Both the position numbers and the translations under genes were made by a program. The notes under the pieces were generated by a model. That model was not told the origin of the DNA. It was given only the letters and a program-made list of their open reading frames with translations, and made no database searches. A stretch of DNA of 20,666 nt from CAYRQF01 sp964615845 (GTDB lineage: Bacteria; Patescibacteriota; Minisyncoccia; Phycocordibacterales; CSBR16-119), in NCBI GenBank assembly GCA_964615845.1, contig CAZTRC010000010.1:1-20666 (forward strand), read 5' to 3'. Shown here one piece after another: positions 20,263 through 20,666 of the stretch; within the stretch, counting starts at the first letter, position 1, and each line of letters opens with the position of its first letter.

Positions 20263-20271
20263 ATTGTAGCA
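20263..20271 (-). promoter_or_regulatory. Extended -10 promoter of the PilM-like gene
   Basis: Minus strand TG-C-TACAAT, 6 bases before the ATG at 20256, inside a 39-base gap after the YqaA-like gene. Confidence 0.6.
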
Positions 20272-20295
20272 TTCGATATGGGAGTTTTGGATATC

Positions 20296-20666
20296 TTAGC
20301 CGAATTTGGCGAGCAAAATGATGGCAGCGACTACGATCACGATTGCGATTATTGAAACTATGTTCAAATGACGATACACGGCCCGCGCCACACGATGGCC
20401 AAAGAGCTTCATGGCAAAGCCAACAGCGAAGAATCGAAGTGATCGACCCAAGATGTAGGCGATGACGAAAGTCAGGAGTTTTATCTTGAAAAGTCCGGCG
20501 ACGAGATTGAAAACCTTGTCCGGAAGCGGCGTGAAAGACGAAACGAAGACTGAGAGGAATGCATTGTCCTGGAAGAGTTGTTGGACCCTCAAGAAGTCTT
20601 CTTGGAGATCGTAGAAAGCGATGATTTTCTCGCCGAGAGTGTCAAAGAAGAGGTATCCGATGGCGT
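20296..20666 (-). CDS. YqaA/DedA-type (VTT domain) membrane protein, 5' end cut by window edge
   Basis: The C-terminal 122 codons of a membrane protein open through the right edge. Readable: AIGYLFFDTLGEKIIAFYDL at the edge, then VFVSSFTPLPDKVFNLVAGLFKIKLLTFVIAYILGRSLRFFAVG (the F-TP-P-K-V-F...GR..RF signature of the YqaA branch of the SNARE-associated/VTT family) and a final membrane helix (IVSIIAIVIVVAAIILLAKFG). The family includes lipid scramblases in other organisms; the bacterial YqaA branch is not well defined. No start can be called here; an internal TTG at 20592 is not the true start, since homology continues upstream of it. Confidence 0.85.
   Translation of the reverse strand, partial: AIGYLFFDTLGEKIIAFYDLQEDFLRVQQLFQDNAFLSVFVSSFTPLPDKVFNLVAGLFKIKLLTFVIAYILGRSLRFFAVGFAMKLFGHRVARAVYRHLNIVSIIAIVIVVAAIILLAKFG

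Overview
The window looks like a chromosomal segment of a Candidate Phyla Radiation (Patescibacteria, Parcubacteria-like) bacterium. The reasons are: single-copy core genes mixed with long unrecognised membrane proteins; almost no Shine-Dalgarno sequences; a start-codon architecture in which an extended -10 box sits 6-9 bases before the ATG, predicting leaderless or near-leaderless mRNAs; a LysM-M23 surface hydrolase, ComM, PilM-like and YqaA-like genes; and tRNAs without encoded CCA. The taxonomic call is inference from style, since no rRNA is present. All 17 visible stop codons are TAA or TAG, never TGA, and the standard code reads every gene through.

Layout. 1-1874: 3'-truncated UvrD/PcrA helicase (-) carrying a small in-frame repeat insertion. 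1911-6251: unrecognised 1446-residue membrane protein (-) with internal duplications. 6252-6538: promoter and a long folded leader for a LysM/M23 peptidase (+, 6539-7603), which faces comM (-, 7748-9250). 9382-10711: divergent DksA/TraR-type zinc-finger gene (-) and an unrecognised single-pass membrane protein (+) sharing a 37-base promoter gap. 10876-14259: an RNA cluster on the minus strand, rpsO - NYN-domain RNase-like gene - pnp. 14260-14766: a gene-free stretch holding the rpsO promoter, a candidate structured RNA with its own promoter, and a long inverted repeat. 14767-16289: XerC/D-type recombinase and a small membrane protein (+). 16355-16832: RelE-like toxin and ribbon-helix-helix antitoxin (-). 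17034-19343: minus-strand series tRNA-Arg, tRNA-Val, unrecognised protein, RluA-type pseudouridine synthase, L19. 19366-20666: PilM-like protein and a truncated YqaA/VTT membrane protein (-).

The most striking thing is not a gene. Four intergenic elements (7607-7747, 10712-10875, 13151-13283, 16897-17028) start at or just after stop codons and share termini of the form GCTCCGCAAA / GCTTCGCAAA. Each folds as a long outer stem enclosing two inner hairpins. Between copies, linker and loop sequences are conserved while stem sequences are replaced with pairing kept. In two of them the palindromic arms run through the stop codons of both convergent genes. A fifth, unrelated-looking element of similar size (14592-14724) lies before xerC. 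They look like a family of bidirectional, gene-end structured elements (terminators or 3'-end stabilisers, perhaps mobile) that I do not recognise. One of them, together with the toxin-antitoxin pair, is bracketed by a 15-base direct repeat of the L19 gene end, which suggests insertion as a cassette.
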